Below the pieces are notes generated by a model. It was not told the origin of the DNA and ran no database searches. It saw only the letters and a program-made list of their open reading frames with translations. A DNA stretch of 64,000 nt, taken from assembly GCF_016918765.2 (NCBI RefSeq), contig NZ_CP092104.1:1054001-1118000 (forward strand). Direction: 5' to 3'. Of this stretch, positions 15,016 through 24,748 are shown in pieces (positions within the stretch are counted from its first letter, which is position 1; each line of letters opens with the position of its first letter). This stretch comes from Flagellatimonas centrodinii (GTDB taxonomy: Bacteria; Pseudomonadota; Gammaproteobacteria; Nevskiales; Nevskiaceae). A program made the position numbers and the translations under genes.

Positions 15016-17529
15016 TCACCACTGAAACCGGAACCCCGCCGACGCCCCGAGCATGTCGTAGTCGTCCGCCATCTGGCTCTTGAGGTTGATGAAGCCGCTG
15101 AAGGCGCCGCTGTCGTTGGACAGGTTCAGCCCCAGGGCCAGCTCGGTGAAGTCGCCGCTGAAGTCATCCACCAGCGGTGTCTGGGTGTTGCCGTTGGGGA
15201 TGGTGACCACGGTCTCGTTCTCGGCATCGGACTCATTCCACCAGCGGGCGGTGAGGTCTACCCCACTCTTGAGCCCCAGTACCCGGCTCTGCAGCCCGGT
15301 ACGGAAGCCCACGCCGAGGCGGGTGCTGTCGCCATCGAACTGGAAGGAACCGCCATCGTTGGGGACCTCCATGTCGTCGGCATCGGTGCTGGACTTCGAC
15401 ACGCTGGCCAGCGGCTGCAGATACAGGGCTTCACCAAGGGCCAATTTCCAGGCCACATCCACGCGGGCGCCCAGGGTGCTGTAGTCCGACCGCAACCGGG
15501 TATCCGGCCCCAGGCCCATGTTGGTGGACTCCAGGCTCTGGGTGGCGAGGGTGTAGTTCAGCAGGCCATCCACCGACAGCGGGCCGGCGAGGTAGCTGCC
15601 ATAGAAACCGGCAGCAAAGCCGCCGACTTCCAGCTCCAGTTTGGTGGCGTCGTAGTCGACGGTGGAGAACACGTAGCCGGCGGTACCACCGAAATTCCAG
15701 GCGCCGGCATCGGTGGTGCCGCGCAGGATGTCACCGCCAAAGGCAAGGTGGGTAATGGCGATGTCCTGCTGCAGGTTGTAGTCATAGGCGTTGCCGCCGA
15801 TGTTCACGGTCCGCATCAGGTCACGCTCACCGCGATTGACGTTGAGGGTGCTCCACAAGCCGGCAGTGCCTTCGCCGACACCCGACGACGAGCGGAGCTG
15901 GGCCTGGCGGTCGAACCAGGTATCGCCGGTGGTGCGCCACACTTCCTGCGCCAGCGCCATGAAGGTGCCGCCCTGGGCGCCTTCGTCGGCCAGCACGCCG
16001 GTAAGGGTGTGCTGTTTGGCGGCTTCGTCGTAGGTGAAGCGGTACGTGACCAGCCCCTTCTGAATCGCAGGACCGGTGGAGGTGTTGGCCACATAGCCCC
16101 GGCTGTTGGGGTCGAGTACAAAGTGCTCGGCCGCCGAGGCGCCCTGGATGATCACCATGCCTTCGTTGAAGGCGGCGCTGCTCACCGCAGGACGGGCGTC
16201 CGACAAGGTCAGCAGCGTGGTGCCGCTGGTGGTGCCGCCGGTGAAGTCGACACAGTCGGCGGCTTCGGCGGTGGTGCAGTCGGGCTGGGCCAGCTCCGCC
16301 AAGGCGGCGTCCAAGGCGATGCGGCTGTTGGGGCCTGCGATGAAGTTCGTGCCTTGCATGAACAGGCGGCTGCCGGGCTCGAGATCAGAGGTCAGACCCA
16401 ACTGAGTGTTGGTGTCATATCCGACGCCGAGCAGAATGAGACCGTTATTCTGGAATTGCTCAAGATTCGTCAGCGTTATGGCGATTCCCCCTGGGGGTAC
16501 GAAGCCGCTGTTACGAAGCATGAACCGGCCGTCGTTGATCAGTACGTCTTCGCCGGCTCCAAAATCGATACTGGCCCCAGGGTCTCCACCTATCACAGCG
16601 CGCGCCGAGTTGATCAGCTGATCGTCGCCGCCTCCTAATGTGCTGGCACCTCCGAATACCCATCCGCCGTTCCCCGGATTTCCGAGCGGACGATCCGTAT
16701 TGTTGATGATTGTTATCGCTCCGCTTGCACCCGAGAAGTTTACGTTTCCTCGAAGTCTCAAGTCGTTGACAAACGTCACTGCTCCCGCCCCAGATCCTTG
16801 CGCCCACGTGCTGATAGTACCCGTTCCTACCCTGCCGCCGATATTGACAACGACGGACCCACCAGCAGTGGGTGACAGATCAAAAGCATCGACCGAGGTG
16901 TCGTCACCGAGATTGATTACGCCACTGCCACCTCCAGATGTTGTTAGCGTCCTAACGATATTGTTGAAACCGCCAAAGGGATTACTGTCAGGGTTGTTGT
17001 CAATCAGATTGATCGCGAACGCACCGCTACCGTTGATTATGTTCAGCGCCGTTACACGGCGTGACAGATTCATGGTGGTAGACCCTGCGCCTCCACTGGT
17101 GTCGGCGGTAAGCTCGGCGAGGAAGGAGTTTCCTGGCGTCAGCGTGACGTTGACGTCGCCGCCTGAGGTACTCGCGCGAAGGCCCCCATTCACGTTGAAG
17201 TTTCCGGTATTGAGGATGGTGACATCACCTGCCTCGGTGACGAGGTCGACGCCTCCCGTCCCCGTGATACTCCCCCCTTGCGTGAAGTTGATGGATGCGG
17301 CATCGGTTGTGGTGACATCGAAGCCCACGGTCCCAGCATTGATGCTGCCCGACGTCGTCATCTCAAAATCAACAGCCGAGCTGTAGGTCACCCCATCCGG
17401 CTGATTGCCAGAGCACGTCACTATTGGACCAGGCCCGCACTCATCATTCGCCCATGACGCCTGTGGCAAGACAGCCGTCGTAACGATAAAAGCTGAGAGA
17501 AGCGAAGATTTAATTTTCTTGAGATTCAT
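15016..17529 (-). CDS. Autotransporter-like outer-membrane protein
   Basis: 837 residues. The signal peptide ends QASWA. Residues about 30-500 are Gly-, Asn-, Thr- and Val-rich short repeats (GSITGTGGVDLVTEAGDVTI, GSGVINLGDDTSVD) typical of a right-handed beta-helix passenger. From about 535 to the end is an autotransporter-type barrel (LWSTLNVNRGERD, NYTLATQSLES, STLGARVDVAWKLALGEALYLQPLASV) ending GFRFQW. GGGAGGACGAAAC precedes the ATG. It begins 14 bp after the TonB receptor gene and is probably translated from the same message, so it may present or bind the receptor's substrate outside the cell. The passenger-coding part is noticeably lower in GC than the barrel part. A related protein ends at 63832. 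Confidence 0.85.
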   Translation of the reverse strand: MNLKKIKSSLLSAFIVTTAVLPQASWANDECGPGPIVTCSGNQPDGVTYSSAVDFEMTTSGSINAGTVGFDVTTTDAASINFTQGGSITGTGGVDLVTEAGDVTILNTGNFNVNGGLRASTSGGDVNVTLTPGNSFLAELTADTSGGAGSTTMNLSRRVTALNIINGSGAFAINLIDNNPDSNPFGGFNNIVRTLTTSGGGSGVINLGDDTSVDAFDLSPTAGGSVVVNIGGRVGTGTISTWAQGSGAGAVTFVNDLRLRGNVNFSGASGAITIINNTDRPLGNPGNGGWVFGGASTLGGGDDQLINSARAVIGGDPGASIDFGAGEDVLINDGRFMLRNSGFVPPGGIAITLTNLEQFQNNGLILLGVGYDTNTQLGLTSDLEPGSRLFMQGTNFIAGPNSRIALDAALAELAQPDCTTAEAADCVDFTGGTTSGTTLLTLSDARPAVSSAAFNEGMVIIQGASAAEHFVLDPNSRGYVANTSTGPAIQKGLVTYRFTYDEAAKQHTLTGVLADEGAQGGTFMALAQEVWRTTGDTWFDRQAQLRSSSGVGEGTAGLWSTLNVNRGERDLMRTVNIGGNAYDYNLQQDIAITHLAFGGDILRGTTDAGAWNFGGTAGYVFSTVDYDATKLELEVGGFAAGFYGSYLAGPLSVDGLLNYTLATQSLESTNMGLGPDTRLRSDYSTLGARVDVAWKLALGEALYLQPLASVSKSSTDADDMEVPNDGGSFQFDGDSTRLGVGFRTGLQSRVLGLKSGVDLTARWWNESDAENETVVTIPNGNTQTPLVDDFSGDFTELALGLNLSNDSGAFSGFINLKSQMADDYDMLGASAGFRFQW

Positions 17530-17543
17530 TGTTTCGTCCTCCC

Positions 17544-20500
17544 TTAGAAGCGCTTAGTGATCGACACGCCGATCAGGCGTGGATCAAGCGTGAAGATATT
17601 GGTCGTCAAGGCCGTGTCATCGGAATTGAGGAAGGCGCCGGTAATCGGCGTCTCGTCAAAGACGTTCTTCACATAGGCTTCAATCTTGAGGCCCCACTGC
17701 TCCTGGTTGACCCAAACGGACAGGTTGGTGTTCTGCCAGTCCTTCAGGCGGTCGTATTCCGTGTTGTAGATACGATGGAAGGACTCATCCTGCCAGTACC
17801 AGTCGACACGCCCGGTGAGGTCCCAGTTGCCCGGCAGATAGAAGGTGTGTTGGGCACCCAGCGCGACGGTGAATCGGGGTGCATTGGGCAGTTCATTGCC
17901 ACTGAGGTCAGCGAACATTCCGGCGCTGCCATTCGGTGCATCGAGGATCGGGTTGTAAAAGATGCCGCCGGCATCCGGAAAGATCGCAGGGGTTCCCCAC
18001 ACGATCGTGTTCGTGTAGTTGGATCCGAGCAGCGGGCCGCCGGGGCAGAACGCAGCAACGGCATCGGCGGGTGAACCCGGCACATTGGCCGCAGCGACTG
18101 CAGCCAATTCAGCCGGGGCGACACAGTTGGATGCTTGAGTAACCGAAGGCTTCACCACCAACCACTCATCGAACGCGAGGAACTGCTGATCAGACGGCGC
18201 ATCCAGGCCTGCCACATAGTTAGCTCGGTCACGCGGCGTGGCGCTCGGATCGAAGTTGGGGTTCTCAATGGTGGTGATCTGGAAGTACGTGCCCCCCTGG
18301 GTGCGATCAATCAGATCAATGGACTGCTCGCCATCGGCGATTCGGGTCCGCAGAAATCCTACCGCCGCATTCAGCAGGGTGTCCTGAGTCAACGCGAACA
18401 TGGCTTCCAGCTCTAGGCCCCAGACCGTGGCATCAACATTCTCATTGGCTGCACTGCGGTCCACGATCTTCGAGATCTGATAGTCCTGATAGTCGTAGTA
18501 GAAGGCGGACATGTTCAGGGTCAGCGCACCATCGAGCAGCGTGTTCTTGGCACCTAGCTCAATCGCATTCACATACTCGGCCTTGAACACCTTGGGTGAA
18601 ACCGCACCCTGCGCTGCCGCTATGAAAGCGCCCTGAGGCGGTGCAATACCGGGCGGATTGGCACCGCCGGCCTTGTAGCCTCGGGTGAGGAAGCCATACA
18701 GCATGGTTTCGTCTGTGAAGCCAGTATCGACCTTCCAATCGAAGCCTAGGCGGCCGGTGGGTTCGAGCCAAGACTGAATGATATCGGGCTCTGCGACAAA
18801 ACCTCGCCCATCGGGTGTGCTGCCGAAGATCGGGCAGAAGGCAATGACGAAGCTGTCCGTACATTGAGAGGGATCCTCATAGGGAACCCCGCCCAACGAC
18901 TGTTTGTAACCCATCAGCAGAGTTTGCGAAGGAACTGGCGTGAAGGACTTTCGGTCCCACGTCACACGCAAACCAGCAGTCACCTTAAACATGTCGGTTG
19001 CCTGCCAGTACAATTCCCCAAAAGCTGCGGCAGAGTTCAGTTCGTACGGGTTTCTGCTCAGGAAGTAATTGTGGCCCTCTGGGCTATCGTCATTGATCAG
19101 TTCGTCCAGACTTTGAGGATCGGTGTAGACGCATGATGCATAGTCACTCGGACCAAGCCCCCCCGTATTACAAAGGCGGCCGCCTGGCAGACGACCATCA
19201 CCTGTGAACGGTGGCGTCCGTGCCAGTATCGACAGCGCATTCGACATCACGAAGTAATCGTTGGTGGTCTGAAAGCGCGTGTAATTGGCGCCGATGCTGA
19301 AGTTCACGTCGCTGGAGAACGCAGACACCAGACGTACTTCCTGGTTGAACTGGCTGCCACTGGCGCGAGACAGGTCCATGAATTGGAAACGGTCAGAGCA
19401 TCCCAACTGCGGATCGCAGAAGATGCCGTCTGGGGTGACGTCCGCGAAAAAGCTGGTTCCCAGTAAGTCGATGAATGCCGGGTTGTTGCATAGGCCAAAC
19501 GGCCCGGACCCACTCAAGCTCGTTGGGCAGGCGTTGGAACTGTCGGAAAAGAAGTTTCTTGCCGTCTCGTAGCGGTTGAAGTCCTGTGTGGACAGCACCG
19601 AATCCTTGACGTAGACGGTCTGTGAGGAGAACACCAGCCCATCTGCGATATCAATATCGACCGAGAGTTCGAAGATATCGGACTCTGCCTCGTATCGCGG
19701 CTCGATGGTGGAATAGATCTGCCGCAGGTTGCGAGACTGGGTGGCGTTGGCGAACGGATCGCCCACACAGGGGTTGATCAGCGAGAGGTACTGGGCCACT
19801 TCGGCGAGATCACATTCGGCTTGGAGGTTGATGCTGCCGAAGTAAGGGTTATCTCCCAGCCCCCCGGACTGACCAGGCGTACGCGTCGCCGCCACAAAGG
19901 GGATTGCGTATCCATTGGGCGCATCGAAGGCACCCTGAGCATAGAGTGATCCCGGCAAACAGCCCTGCGACAGCGCATCCTGAAGGATCACACCAGCCTG
20001 CTCGCCATTGCCGCCTGTCAGGGTATTGGTGAGCGTGCTGAAATCCAGATCGCCAATGCTCGTCGGCCCGTCGTCACGATGACAAAGCTGCTTGACCGAG
20101 CGCACCCGCTGGTCGTCTTCTTCGAAGCGCTCGTACAGCAGGTTGAAGCGCACGCGGTCCGACGGCTCCCAGCCCAGCGTCAGACGACCGGACCAGAGGT
20201 CTCGGTTGTCGATATCGCGACTGGGGCGATCGGCAGCAGGTATGCTGAGGTCGTCTGCAGCCTCGTTTATGCCATAGCCATCCCGCACCGTTGAAGCATA
20301 CGCCGCACGCAATGCGAAGGTGTCCCCCAGCGGAATGTTGTAGTGGCCGCGGAGACGCCGCGCATTGAAGTTGCCGCTTTCGAGCTTGATCTCACCAAAC
20401 GCATCGCCGAGCACCGGCTTGGCGGTGATGACGTTGATGACCCCCGCCGTCGCGTTGCGCCCGTACAAGGTGCCCTGCGGCCCACGCAGCACTTCGACCC

Positions 20501-21278
20501 GCTCGATATCCAGATACTCCTGTTCGAACAGGCGGTTGACGATGAGGGTGGTGTTGTTGAACGACACCGCCACCCCGGGGTCCGTGGTCGCCGACACCGC
20601 CTGGGTGCCGATGCCGCGAATCTGGAAGTTGTAGCCGCTGAAGTTGGTTTTGCTGAAGGTGACGTTGGGCACGGCCTTCAACAGGTCGAAGCCCCCTTCG
20701 ATCTTCTGCGCGTCTAGGGTTTCCATGCTGAAAGCGCTGATGGCAATCGGAACGTCCTGCAGGCGCTCAGCCTTCTTCTGGCCGGTGACGATGATTTCTT
20801 CAACGCCGGCACGGCGGGCGTCGCTGACATTGGTGATGGGTGCGGGCGTCGGTGCCGCGTCACCATTGGCGGCCAAGGCGAAAGGGACGCTGTCTTCCTC
20901 ACCGATCCGCACCACGGCGTAGACGCCGTTCTGCGTGGGGACGTAGGTCAGGCCGGTGTCGGCCAGCAACATCCGGATGACAGCTTCCGGCGTGTAGTCG
21001 CCCTGCACAGCAGCCGCGGTCTTGTCCTCGACCAGCTCGGGTGCGAACACCAGTTGGCGGTCGGTTTCCACCGAGAACTGGTTGAGCGCGGCGGCCAGAC
21101 TCTGGGCCGGAATGTCGTAGTAGCGAGCAGCTTCATCCGTGGTCTGCGCGTGCGCGACCAGCGGCGTGAACGCGAGTGCCAGCACCAGCAACAACCATCG
21201 TGGCAACACCCGGTTGCGGGCACTGACAGACGGAAGGCGCAGCGTGAAAAAGACCCTTTGGGCCATGTGTAGCGTCAT
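17544..21278 (-). CDS. FecA-type TonB-dependent receptor with STN signalling domain
   Basis: 1244 residues from the ATG at 21278, which follows GAAGGGG; this start gives a signal peptide ending PLVAHA. Residues about 46-125 are a secretin/TonB N-terminal (STN) domain (YYDIPAQSLAAALNQFSVET) that talks to an anti-sigma factor. The plug follows (EEIIVTGQKKAERLQDVPIA, then VEVLRGPQGTLYGRNATAGV), then a long beta-barrel ending VSITKRF. At 1244 residues it is several hundred longer than most receptors, the extra length being large Cys-containing extracellular loops. It is divergent from the sigma and FecR genes, its likely regulators. The substrate is unknown; siderophores, glycans and hydrophobic compounds are all taken up by members of this family. 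Confidence 0.93.
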   Translation of the reverse strand: MTLHMAQRVFFTLRLPSVSARNRVLPRWLLLVLALAFTPLVAHAQTTDEAARYYDIPAQSLAAALNQFSVETDRQLVFAPELVEDKTAAAVQGDYTPEAVIRMLLADTGLTYVPTQNGVYAVVRIGEEDSVPFALAANGDAAPTPAPITNVSDARRAGVEEIIVTGQKKAERLQDVPIAISAFSMETLDAQKIEGGFDLLKAVPNVTFSKTNFSGYNFQIRGIGTQAVSATTDPGVAVSFNNTTLIVNRLFEQEYLDIERVEVLRGPQGTLYGRNATAGVINVITAKPVLGDAFGEIKLESGNFNARRLRGHYNIPLGDTFALRAAYASTVRDGYGINEAADDLSIPAADRPSRDIDNRDLWSGRLTLGWEPSDRVRFNLLYERFEEDDQRVRSVKQLCHRDDGPTSIGDLDFSTLTNTLTGGNGEQAGVILQDALSQGCLPGSLYAQGAFDAPNGYAIPFVAATRTPGQSGGLGDNPYFGSINLQAECDLAEVAQYLSLINPCVGDPFANATQSRNLRQIYSTIEPRYEAESDIFELSVDIDIADGLVFSSQTVYVKDSVLSTQDFNRYETARNFFSDSSNACPTSLSGSGPFGLCNNPAFIDLLGTSFFADVTPDGIFCDPQLGCSDRFQFMDLSRASGSQFNQEVRLVSAFSSDVNFSIGANYTRFQTTNDYFVMSNALSILARTPPFTGDGRLPGGRLCNTGGLGPSDYASCVYTDPQSLDELINDDSPEGHNYFLSRNPYELNSAAAFGELYWQATDMFKVTAGLRVTWDRKSFTPVPSQTLLMGYKQSLGGVPYEDPSQCTDSFVIAFCPIFGSTPDGRGFVAEPDIIQSWLEPTGRLGFDWKVDTGFTDETMLYGFLTRGYKAGGANPPGIAPPQGAFIAAAQGAVSPKVFKAEYVNAIELGAKNTLLDGALTLNMSAFYYDYQDYQISKIVDRSAANENVDATVWGLELEAMFALTQDTLLNAAVGFLRTRIADGEQSIDLIDRTQGGTYFQITTIENPNFDPSATPRDRANYVAGLDAPSDQQFLAFDEWLVVKPSVTQASNCVAPAELAAVAAANVPGSPADAVAAFCPGGPLLGSNYTNTIVWGTPAIFPDAGGIFYNPILDAPNGSAGMFADLSGNELPNAPRFTVALGAQHTFYLPGNWDLTGRVDWYWQDESFHRIYNTEYDRLKDWQNTNLSVWVNQEQWGLKIEAYVKNVFDETPITGAFLNSDDTALTTNIFTLDPRLIGVSITKRF

Positions 21279-21518
21279 TTTTAATCCCCTTCGCACAGGG
21301 CCCTGTGTCCTCGGGCCATATCCGCTAGACGCGCTGGGGGGAGGTTACCCCCCCTCAGGGGGAAAGACCGTGCTGGGTGCCGGGTGCTGAGTGGCGGCAT
21401 GGCAACCCCGTGTAGCCTGCAACGAGCAACGGCATCCGAAAGCACTGGCGCTTGCTTAAGTCATCGTCTCTGGCGTAGCGTCCGCGTCCCAGGACTCAGG
21501 ATGAGAGCGGAGGAGATG

Positions 21519-22079
21519 ATGGCCGATCCCGAGCAGAAGACGGCAGGCACAGGACCTGCTGCAGGCGCTGCGCGACCGATGGCGCCACAACAGTTGGAAG
21601 CCTTGGCGCGTCGCTATCGTGGGGCGCTGGTCAGCTATTTTTCCAAACGTTTGAGCAACACCAGCGATGCGGAAGATCTGACGCAGGAGGTGTTTATCCG
21701 CATGGCGCGCCATCAGCATGTGGATGACATCGCGCACATCGAATCCTATCTGTTTCAAACCGCTTCAAACCTGTTGCGCGACTACCTGCGGCGCAGTGTC
21801 ACGCACCATGTGACCGACCATGTCTCGATCGAGGACTGCGGCTACGACGGGGAGGTGCCGTCGGAGGAGCGCGTCTATGAAGGTAGGGCCGCGCTGGACG
21901 ATTTCATGGCCTTGCTGGATGAACTGCCGCCGCGGCGACGCGAGGTTTTTTTGATGCACCGCTTCATGGGCATGAGCTATGGCGCTATTGCGCTGAAACT
22001 GGGAATCAGTGTCAGTGTGGTGGAAAAGCACATGATGAAAGCACTGCTGCAATTCAGCGAGCGGCTGGGACCGCTCTGA
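21519..22079 (+). CDS. FecI-like ECF sigma factor
   Basis: About 186 residues. Region 2 is visible as LVSYFSKRLSNTSDAEDLTQEVFIRMARHQ and region 4 as LPPRRREVFLMHRFMGMSYGAIALKLGISVSVVEKHMMKAL, the FecI-group pattern. GCGGAGGAG stands directly before the paired ATGs at 21516/21519; ATG 21501 is an alternative. FecR follows 18 bp downstream. It should direct transcription of the divergent TonB receptor operon when the STN domain signals ligand occupancy, acting through FecR. Confidence 0.9.
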   Translation: MADPEQKTAGTGPAAGAARPMAPQQLEALARRYRGALVSYFSKRLSNTSDAEDLTQEVFIRMARHQHVDDIAHIESYLFQTASNLLRDYLRRSVTHHVTDHVSIEDCGYDGEVPSEERVYEGRAALDDFMALLDELPPRRREVFLMHRFMGMSYGAIALKLGISVSVVEKHMMKALLQFSERLGPL

Positions 22080-22097
22080 CCTGTTCGACGACGATCC

Positions 22098-23201
22098 ATG
22101 ACCCCTGCACCGCCGCCATCCGCGACCGACGACAACACCCGCGCCCGAGAGGCTGCGGCGTGGTTCGCGCGGCTGCGCGCCGACGACGTGAGCGGGGCCG
22201 ACCGCGCCGGTTTCGAGGCGTGGCTGAATGCCGATGTCGAGCATCGCCGCGCCTATTCAAAGCTGGAGCGGCTGTGGAGCCAGGCGGGCAGCTTTGCCGA
22301 AGACCCGCGTTTGGCTGAGGCGGTGCGAAAGACCCGCGCAGCGGTGGCGCCGTCCCCGGTGGTGGCCGCCGCGCCGGCACGCCGACGGCGCAGTGCGCGC
22401 TGGCTGGCGGTGGCGGCCTCGCTGGCCGTGGTGGCAGTGGCGGCCTGGTGGGCGCAGCCGTGGCTGATGGGCAACCGCACGGTGACCACGGCAGTGGGTG
22501 AACAACGCTCACTGGTGCTCGCGGATGGCTCGCGGGTGACGGTGAACACCGACAGCCGCCTGCGCATCGGCTACAACGAGCGCCGCCGCACGGTGACGCT
22601 GGAGCGCGGTCAGGCCTACTTTGAGGTGGCGAAGGAGCATCGCCCGTTCGAGGTGGTCACCCGCAGCGGTGTGGTGCGCGCGCTGGGCACGGCCTTCGAC
22701 GTCTTCAGCGGCCGCGAGCGATTCGTGGTGACGGTGGTGGAGGGCAGCGTGGTGGTCAGCGATGCCGATACCGAGGCGACGCACGCCGCTGACGACACCC
22801 TGGCCGGCACCCCCGCCAAGCCTGCCGGCGGGCAGGTACTGCGGGCGCGGGAGCGGCTGGCACGGGCCACCGATACTGCCATCGCTGCGGCAGCCGCCCG
22901 CCCCGATGCAGCTGCTACGGTCGCACCGGTCCAGATCGAAGCCGCGCCCATTGAGCGCGACATGGCCTGGCTGCGCGGCAAGCTGATTTTCGATAACGAA
23001 CCGCTGGCGGCGGCGGTGGCCGAGATCAACCGCTACACCCGCAAACCGATCCGCATCGCGGACCCGGCATTGGCTTCATTGCGGATGAGCGGCGTGTTCC
23101 GCGTTGGCGAAGTCGGCGACTTCGTCAACGCGGTGAGCGGCTACTTTTCGCTGCGGGTCGATATGGCCGCCGATGGCGGCTACGTGCTGCATTCCGGCTA
23201 A
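22098..23201 (+). CDS. FecR-type transmembrane anti-sigma regulator
   Basis: 367 residues. An N-terminal DUF4880-type cytoplasmic domain (AAAWFARLRADDVSGADRAGFEAWLNAD) precedes one membrane helix (about residues 100-118), a periplasmic FecR domain (SLVLADGSRVTVNTDSRLRI; TVTLERGQAYFEVAK; RALGTAFDVF) and a C-terminal STN-interacting part (KLIFDNEPLAAAVAEINRY). A 60-residue Ala-rich linker interrupts the domain near 230-290. It holds or activates the upstream sigma factor and relays the signal from the TonB receptor on the other strand. Confidence 0.93.
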   Translation: MTPAPPPSATDDNTRAREAAAWFARLRADDVSGADRAGFEAWLNADVEHRRAYSKLERLWSQAGSFAEDPRLAEAVRKTRAAVAPSPVVAAAPARRRRSARWLAVAASLAVVAVAAWWAQPWLMGNRTVTTAVGEQRSLVLADGSRVTVNTDSRLRIGYNERRRTVTLERGQAYFEVAKEHRPFEVVTRSGVVRALGTAFDVFSGRERFVVTVVEGSVVVSDADTEATHAADDTLAGTPAKPAGGQVLRARERLARATDTAIAAAAARPDAAATVAPVQIEAAPIERDMAWLRGKLIFDNEPLAAAVAEINRYTRKPIRIADPALASLRMSGVFRVGEVGDFVNAVSGYFSLRVDMAADGGYVLHSG

Positions 23202-23267
23202 CCTGCCCGGCAGCGCGCACGGCTTGCGCCAAAGCAGGCCAGCTTGTTGATTGAGAACGCCAAATAA

Positions 23268-23343
23268 TGGTGGCCAAGGACGGAATCGAACCGCCGACAC
23301 GGGGATTTTCAATCCCCTGCTCTACCGACTGAGCTACTTGGCC
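23268..23343 (-). tRNA. tRNA-Phe (GAA)
   Basis: A full cloverleaf on the minus strand: acceptor GGCCAAG/CTTGGCC, D loop AGCTCAGTCGGTAGAGC, anticodon stem-loop GGGGATTGAAAATCCCC with anticodon GAA, T loop GGTTCGATTCC, and an encoded CCA end. 76 bases. Confidence 0.97.
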
Positions 23344-23411
23344 AAAACTTGCTGAAAACCTTGGGCGTTGCACCCGAGGGCCGCGTATTAAAGCGGCGCG
23401 ACGCCGGGGCG

Positions 23412-23687
23412 TCAAGCCGAGGGCGGCGGGGTGTAGCCGGTTTCGGCGAGATCACCGCCGCCAAAAAAGTACTTCTCCAGCTCCTCCATCAGGAACCGCC
23501 GCGACTTGGCATCCGACAGCACCAGCCGGTACTCGTTGATGAGGCGGGTCTGGTGTTCGACCCAGCCGCGCCAGGCTTCCTGCGAAACCTGCTCGTACAG
23601 CTTCTTGCCGAGTTCACCGGGGATCGGCGGACGCGGGAGGCCCTCGGCCTCGCGGCCCAGTTTGATGCAGTGGACGGTACGGCTCAT
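23412..23687 (-). CDS. yggX: YggX-family Fe(II)-trafficking/oxidative damage protection protein
   Basis: 91 residues, standard length. [17 protein letters not shown], the [17 protein letters not shown] segment and the [11 protein letters not shown] ending are diagnostic. The protein protects Fe-S enzymes such as MutY from oxidation and takes part in iron handling. It overlaps the mutY stop by four bases (ATGA), the conserved mutY-yggX arrangement, so the two are translationally coupled. Confidence 0.97.
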   Translation of the reverse strand: MSRTVHCIKLGREAEGLPRPPIPGELGKKLYEQVSQEAWRGWVEHQTRLINEYRLVLSDAKSRRFLMEELEKYFFGGGDLAETGYTPPPSA

Positions 23688-24748
23688 GCGATCAATTCTG
23701 CCTGCGCGGTAGCGGTGAGTTGAGCCTGCAGCACACGACGCACCGGGGCCGGCAGGCCGCGTTGCAGGGCGTCGCTAATTGTAGACCATGTGCCTTCGGT
23801 ACCCGGCGGCGCGACGGTGGCGATGCCGTGGCGGATGGTCAGGTCGAGATCGAAATGGGTGAAGGCGTGATGCACCATGGCGCCCGGTTGCGCCGCCATC
23901 TTCAACGCCGGCCAGCCTTGTTGCCAGGCCTGCCACTGATCGTCGCCTTCCAGCACTGGCGGGCACCACAGCCCGCCCCAGATGCCGCGGGGCGGCCGCC
24001 GTTCAAGCCACAGGCGGCCATCAGGGTGGACCACCAGCGCCAGCCGGGCGGTCCGCTGCGGACGCTGGCGCCGGGGTCGCGGACCCGGCAGTCGGGACTG
24101 TGCATCGTGGTGCACGGCGTAGCAGTCGTCGCGCACCGGACAGGTCGCACAGGTGGGTCGGCGGGCCGTGCAAACGCGATGCCCGAGGTCCATCATCGCC
24201 TGCGCGTAGTCGGCATGGCGCGCGTCGGGCAGCCGCGCTTCGGCAATCGTCCACAGGCGATTGAGCACCGCCGGTTGGCCCGGCCAACCGTCAACGCCGG
24301 CATGCCGGGCCAGCACCCGCCGCACGTTGCCATCCAGCACGGCGGCGGGGCAGTCGAAGGCCTGGGCGACGATGGCGCCGGCGGTGGAACGACCGATGCC
24401 GGGCAGCGCTTCCCAGTCGTCAACAGTTTCCGGGAAGCGACCGTCGCTACGGGCATTCAGCGCCTGTGCGCAGGCATGCAGGTTACGGCCGCGGGCGTAG
24501 TAGCCGAGACCGGACCACTCCGCCAGCACATCATCCACCGACGCTGCGGCGAGCGCGGTGACATCGGGAAAGCGCGCCATGAACCGCTGGAAATAGGGGA
24601 TGACGGTGGCGACCTGCGTCTGCTGCAACATGATCTCGGACACCCATACCCGGTAAGGCGTGCGCGGGTGTTGCCACGGCAGGTCGTGCCGGCCGTGGCG
24701 GTCAAACCAGTGCAACACCCGGCCGGCAAACCCGGCAACATCGCTCAC
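23684..24748 (-). CDS. mutY: A/G-specific adenine DNA glycosylase MutY
   Basis: 354 residues. MutY removes adenine mispaired with 8-oxoguanine. The HhH-GPD fold is seen with the catalytic Glu in [11 protein letters not shown], the hairpin [12 protein letters not shown] and Asp in [12 protein letters not shown]; the [4Fe-4S] loop is [17 protein letters not shown] with C-x6-C-x2-C-x5-C spacing. A NUDIX-like C-terminal domain for 8-oxoG recognition follows. Its ATG overlaps the asmA stop (ATGA), so asmA-mutY-yggX form one operon. Confidence 0.97.
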   Translation of the reverse strand: MSDVAGFAGRVLHWFDRHGRHDLPWQHPRTPYRVWVSEIMLQQTQVATVIPYFQRFMARFPDVTALAAASVDDVLAEWSGLGYYARGRNLHACAQALNARSDGRFPETVDDWEALPGIGRSTAGAIVAQAFDCPAAVLDGNVRRVLARHAGVDGWPGQPAVLNRLWTIAEARLPDARHADYAQAMMDLGHRVCTARRPTCATCPVRDDCYAVHHDAQSRLPGPRPRRQRPQRTARLALVVHPDGRLWLERRPPRGIWGGLWCPPVLEGDDQWQAWQQGWPALKMAAQPGAMVHHAFTHFDLDLTIRHGIATVAPPGTEGTWSTISDALQRGLPAPVRRVLQAQLTATAQAELIA

